A stretch of DNA of 64,000 bases, taken from positions 60,392,886 through 60,456,885 of the forward strand of contig CM049322.1 of assembly GCA_026874595.1 (NCBI GenBank). Reading direction: 5' to 3'. The notes under the pieces are model-generated. The model was given only the letters and a program-made list of their open reading frames with translations. It did not search any database and was not told where the DNA came from. Source of the DNA: Sipunculus nudus. Its lineage: Eukaryota; Annelida; Sipuncula; Golfingiida; Sipunculidae. Made by a program: the position numbers and the translations under genes. Shown here one piece after another: positions 60,860-64,000 of the stretch (its first letter is position 1; each line of letters opens with the position of its first letter).

Positions 60860-61210
60860 CGATTACATTGACATTTCCAACTCATTCCAAAATGGCAGCG
60901 GCCACGTCAGTCTCGGATATTACTGCGCGCGGCAGGGACTACATGATTTTGAAACGCTAAAGGATGAAACAATTTGGAAAAAAGACCTCAAAGTAATGAA
61001 AATATATCTGCTTTATGTATATTTCGTAAACTTTTTGATTTCTTGATTTATTAATTATGCTATCGGCCTTTCCGGTGAGTTCGTTTGTTCTTGGCCGGAA
61101 ATGTGAGCGACAGACTATTTCATGTGTATAGACATTACCTCCATGAACCAAAACGCTGGATTTCACGCGAGGTGGCGCTGCCTGTTCGAGAACTTTGACA
61201 CGTCTCCATC
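60860..61210. promoter_or_regulatory. Probable promoter region of delta-COP
   Basis: Lies directly upstream of exon 1 and is richer in CpG than the rest of the window (GCCGGCG, GCGCGCGGCAG, TCACGCGAGG). It contains two ETS-type cores (TTTCCGGT near 61070, GGCCGGAAATG near 61094) and a YY1-like CCAAAATGGCAGC near 60887. No TATA box is evident at a suitable distance. These are common in housekeeping and bidirectional promoters. The plus-strand ATG inside the YY1-like site opens only 22 codons. Assignment is by position and motif only. Confidence 0.45.
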
Positions 61211-61273
61211 CGGGCGTCACTCAACATCCAAAACAGAACTAACGATTTATCATTTCCAAAGCTTTGCTCCTGT

Positions 61274-61277
<4 letters not shown>

Positions 61278-61335
<58 letters not shown>
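61278..61335. repeat. (TA)n microsatellite
   Basis: Uninterrupted alternating TA, adjoining the hammerhead-bearing sequence. ORFs of Tyr-Ile repeats here are meaningless. Confidence 0.95.
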
Positions 61336-61336
<1 letters not shown>

Positions 61337-61361
61337 ACTCTGAAGAAAAACAACACTGTTA

Positions 61362-61409
61362 ATTCACAACAGTCTGTTTCACGGGATGCGACCCGATCAT
61401 CAGGTGAAT
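61362..61409 (-). ncRNA. Hammerhead ribozyme motif (type I, short stem III)
   Basis: On the minus strand the order is ATTCAC (stem I), CTGATGA (core), TCGGG-TCGCAT-CCCGT (stem II), GAA (core), ACA-GAC-TGT (3-bp stem III with triloop), T (cleavage base), GTGAAT (stem I). Stem I pairs perfectly over 6 bp; stem II has four G-C pairs after one T-T mismatch at the core-proximal position. All invariant core bases are present. The predicted cut is after the base at 61368. Type I hammerheads with a very short stem III are known in Penelope-like retroelements and retrozymes, including in molluscs. The cleavage base U and the stem II mismatch may lower activity. No reverse transcriptase is seen nearby. 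Confidence 0.7.
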
Positions 61410-62660
61410 GTGGTTAGAATCATATATATATATTTATATTACTTAGTCATTTCAATCAATGTTAAGGAAACGAATGAAACATGGAATTAATACACGTCGG
61501 GCAACGTTGAAGAATTAAATCATAGGCCTATAGAAGACCTTCCTATATAAAACTCTTTGCAAAAGCCTTGGTCTGTGCCTTCAGATGAATTTCATTTAAA
61601 TGTTGATGGTCTGAAGATTTAACTTAAATAAAGTTTTAATCTGTCATCAAGTTGATCGCTGGGAATGAAAATATGTATAGACCTCAGGTCCACCTTAACT
61701 GTATAAACTGAGACACAAGTTTTTGGCGCATAACAATGGTTATATATGCATAATGTGAAAAAGAAAACATAAAATAATTAATAAATGGATATATAAACAT
61801 TTGAATAACATCGTGAAAGACAGGGCTAATGTAAGAAACAGCCATAGGCCCCTATATAAACAACAAAAGAATGAACCATGGTATTTTTAGCAGTCACACA
61901 TAGAATATATTCCTAAAGTGATGGAAATCACATAATTCTTAATGTGCGTTTTTTTTAAAATGTAAACAGCCAAAATAAGAAATTAATATACAACAGGCAC
62001 ATAATAGAATTCTATATAGGTACAGTAGGCCGGGTCTGCGTACACAGGGGCTTATACTTTGTATCCATGCCTACCGGCGAATTTCTCATATGTTAATGAC
62101 GACATGAATTAAGCTTTGATGAATATTTCTTGGCTTAAGAGTCATATATATATTCCTATATCGTTCTGATGATTTCCTGTTTAACAATAAACGTCGGACA
62201 GAATAATTTGGATAGAGTATACTAAAGTGGAGTGTATTTTCTATATTATTTTTGTAACCTGCTGCTGAATGAGTTGAACTGTTACATTGAGATGGTGGTG
62301 GTCATCTTATATAAACAATCACTGTTCATTCCGTCATTAATGTTTCGTAGTTAGTATTTGTATGTTAAGCCATACATCGCTCTGTTCATAAAGACAATAC
62401 GTGCACAGGAGGTTAAACCTATGCATTATTCAATAACATCTTAAAATACACACAAATATCAAAGGAGTTTTGATATTGCATATATCTCATCTTTCCGTCT
62501 TCTTAAAATTTTAATTTAAAATGTTTTGCTTTCTACAAAAAAAATTCTTTGTTTAACTCTTTGTTTAAAATGGTCTGTAACTGCTTAATAAAAACGATAT
62601 CGATAAAAGACAAACAATCATTTTATAGAAAAGAATTTACATTTTTTTAAACATATGTGT
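61410..62660. other. A+T-rich flank without recognised features
   Basis: No ORF, repeat array or conserved motif could be supported. The left part may belong to the hammerhead-carrying retroelement fragment. Confidence 0.45.
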
Positions 62661-62667
62661 AAAATTG

Positions 62668-62985
62668 GATAGCTAGTGTTGCACGAATGCCCTCCCCTTG
62701 GTATTGCCAGGGAAACACCCTATGACATCGTGGCAGCTAGGGGGGATTCCCTTGGTAACGATGTCACCAGATGCATGGTGACCCAGGGCTAGAATTACTG
62801 AAACAGGAGCCGGGGTATTTAATCCAGCTGGAGAATGTTTCAGCGAGCCAACCCTCTCTCGGTTTACATGTATATTTCTTTCTTAATAAATTCCTGTGGC
62901 CATATCTCTTTGTCTTATAGTTCTATAGTTTCTGTTGTATGCATGGAGGAGCATTTGTAATTTCAGCCACGCTACACAAATTAAT
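62668..62985 (+). mobile_element. Possible solo LTR or retroelement end
   Basis: A G+C-richer island begins near TGTTGCACGAATGCCC. It carries a TATA-like GGTATTTAATCC, then GTTTCAGCGAGCC, and about 50 bp on a polyadenylation-type AATAAA with a T-rich stretch. The spacing is typical of an LTR promoter and terminator. Ends and target duplications are unclear, so this is tentative. Confidence 0.3.
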
Positions 62986-63540
62986 CAATTACAAAAACCC
63001 CATCCATGTAATACTGTTTCTCAGAATTAGGGGTGGGGGCCCATTTTTGTAACACTTTATTGCTAAGAGATTGTGAGAAATATCCCTCTGAAGGTGGTGT
63101 ATATAACAGACTGATACTGTTTTCAGTTGAGAAAATAAATAAAAAAAAAGTTTGGGAGGAGTAATTTTGCCCTACGTGGCTGACTGAAATGTGAAAAGTG
63201 ACAGTTTGTATAGCATGAATCCATATTATAATGATTTTGCCCCCTAGCTCCCTCTTGAATAAGACATTATATTAATCCTGCATAGCAAAGGTGTTTTAAT
63301 GCTAATACAGGGGCGACTGGAAGCACCTTACATCTAGCTCATAGAAGGGTAGGTGGATGGATTTATGGGAAAGCTTCACAACCCCTATTGTACGACCTCG
63401 TGTGAATGTTATTATATCGAGCCCCCCCCCCCCCCCTCCAATTGTGTCAAGTGCCTACATGTACTCCACGTATCCTGGATGCTCTTCAGCAACCCTGAGA
63501 GTTAACATTCATTATCACAATTTATTCTTTTTGAATTAAC
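62986..63540. other. Intergenic sequence with a poly(C) tract
   Basis: Contains a C-run at about 63423-63436. The plus ORF at 63357-63539 runs through it (poly-Pro) and is not credible. Confidence 0.5.
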
Positions 63541-64000
63541 ATGTCCTTACTGTACATGTCTTTACTGTACATGTTCTCATGCTTGAATGACTTTTCTTAC
63601 TGTACATGTTCTCGAGGTTGAATGACTTTTCTTACTGTACATGTTCTCGTGATTGAATGACTTTTCTTACTGTGCATGTTCTTGTGGTTGAATGACTTTT
63701 CTTACTGTGCATGTTCTCGAGGTTGGATGACTTTTCTTACTGTGCATGTTCTCGTGGTTGAATGACTTTTCTTACCGTGCATGTTCCCGTGGTTGAATGA
63801 CTTTTCTTACTGTGCATGTTCTCGTGGTTGAATGACTTTTCTTACTGTGCATGTTCTCGTGGTTGAATGACTTTTCTTACTGTGCATGTTCTCGTGGTTG
63901 AATGACTTTTCTTACTGTGCATGTTCCCGTGGTTGAATGAATTTTCTTACTGTGCATGTTCTCGTGATTGAATGACTTTTCTTACTGTACATGTTCTCGT
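63541..64000. repeat. 35-bp array, about 13 copies, running off the right edge
   Basis: Units contain TTCTCGTGGTTGAATGACTT and TTCTTACTGTGCATG. The first copies are most diverged. It lies upstream of delta-COP, so it is probably intergenic. Confidence 0.95.

Noticed and set aside
60837-61046. 69-codon plus ORF next to the promoter as first exon of a divergent gene
   Set aside because: No conserved motif, poor start context and no clear partner exon; kept only as a comment on possible divergent transcription.
61122-61356. ORFs on both strands ending in Tyr-Ile repeats
   Set aside because: Created by the (TA)n microsatellite.

Overview
The window is eukaryotic nuclear DNA, most likely from a bivalve mollusc. 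It is A+T-rich and dominated by tandem arrays and interspersed repeats. Several repeats have a bivalve look: core tandem repeats, (ACGG)n tracts and terminal hairpins. Only about 2.3% of it is recognisable coding sequence.

One conserved gene spans nearly everything on the minus strand: coatomer subunit delta (delta-COP, ARCN1/archain). Eleven coding exons can be placed, from the start codon at 60803 down to 3010. Each is flanked by consensus splice sites. Together they give 1455 nt in one frame (485 codons), collinear with the animal protein through most of the C-terminal mu-homology domain. The final exon, about 29 residues in the human protein, must lie left of base 1. Introns reach 11.9 kb.

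Layout, left to right: 1-2950 67-bp satellite (intron 11); 3010-3214 exon 11; 3596-6334 50/55-bp array split by a hAT-like element (intron 10); 6341-6449 exon 10; 6914-8448 21-bp array split by another hAT (intron 9); 8455-8602 exon 9; intron 8 with an interspersed element, a 5-kb 44/46-bp array and a Helitron/pearl-like element with ~180-bp core repeats; 20503-20668 exon 8; intron 7 with a short array at its acceptor, interspersed repeats, a LINE tail, a ~150-bp array carrying a hAT copy and a 33-bp array; 31243-31312 exon 7; 31901-31992 exon 6; intron 5 with several arrays and nested elements; 43184-43395 exon 5; 44741-45126 34-bp array at the exon 4 donor; 45127-45306 exon 4; 45307-48912 47-49-bp array at the exon 4 acceptor; 49268-49497 exon 3; 53454-53493 exon 2; intron 1 with nested TIR elements and a CpG-richer cluster of unrecognised ORFs; 60801-60803 start-codon exon; a promoter-like region; a hammerhead-ribozyme motif at 61362-61409; a possible LTR; and a 35-bp array running off the right edge.

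The main observation is that many intronic minisatellites appear to have been copied from this gene's own splice junctions. Units at the exon 4 donor, exon 4 acceptor, exon 8 acceptor and exon 10 donor repeat the local splice site together with a few flanking exon bases. Exon 2 shows a two-copy version. The exon 9 array begins a few bases inside the intron. The result is dozens of decoy splice signals beside real ones. Several arrays were later split by transposon insertions.
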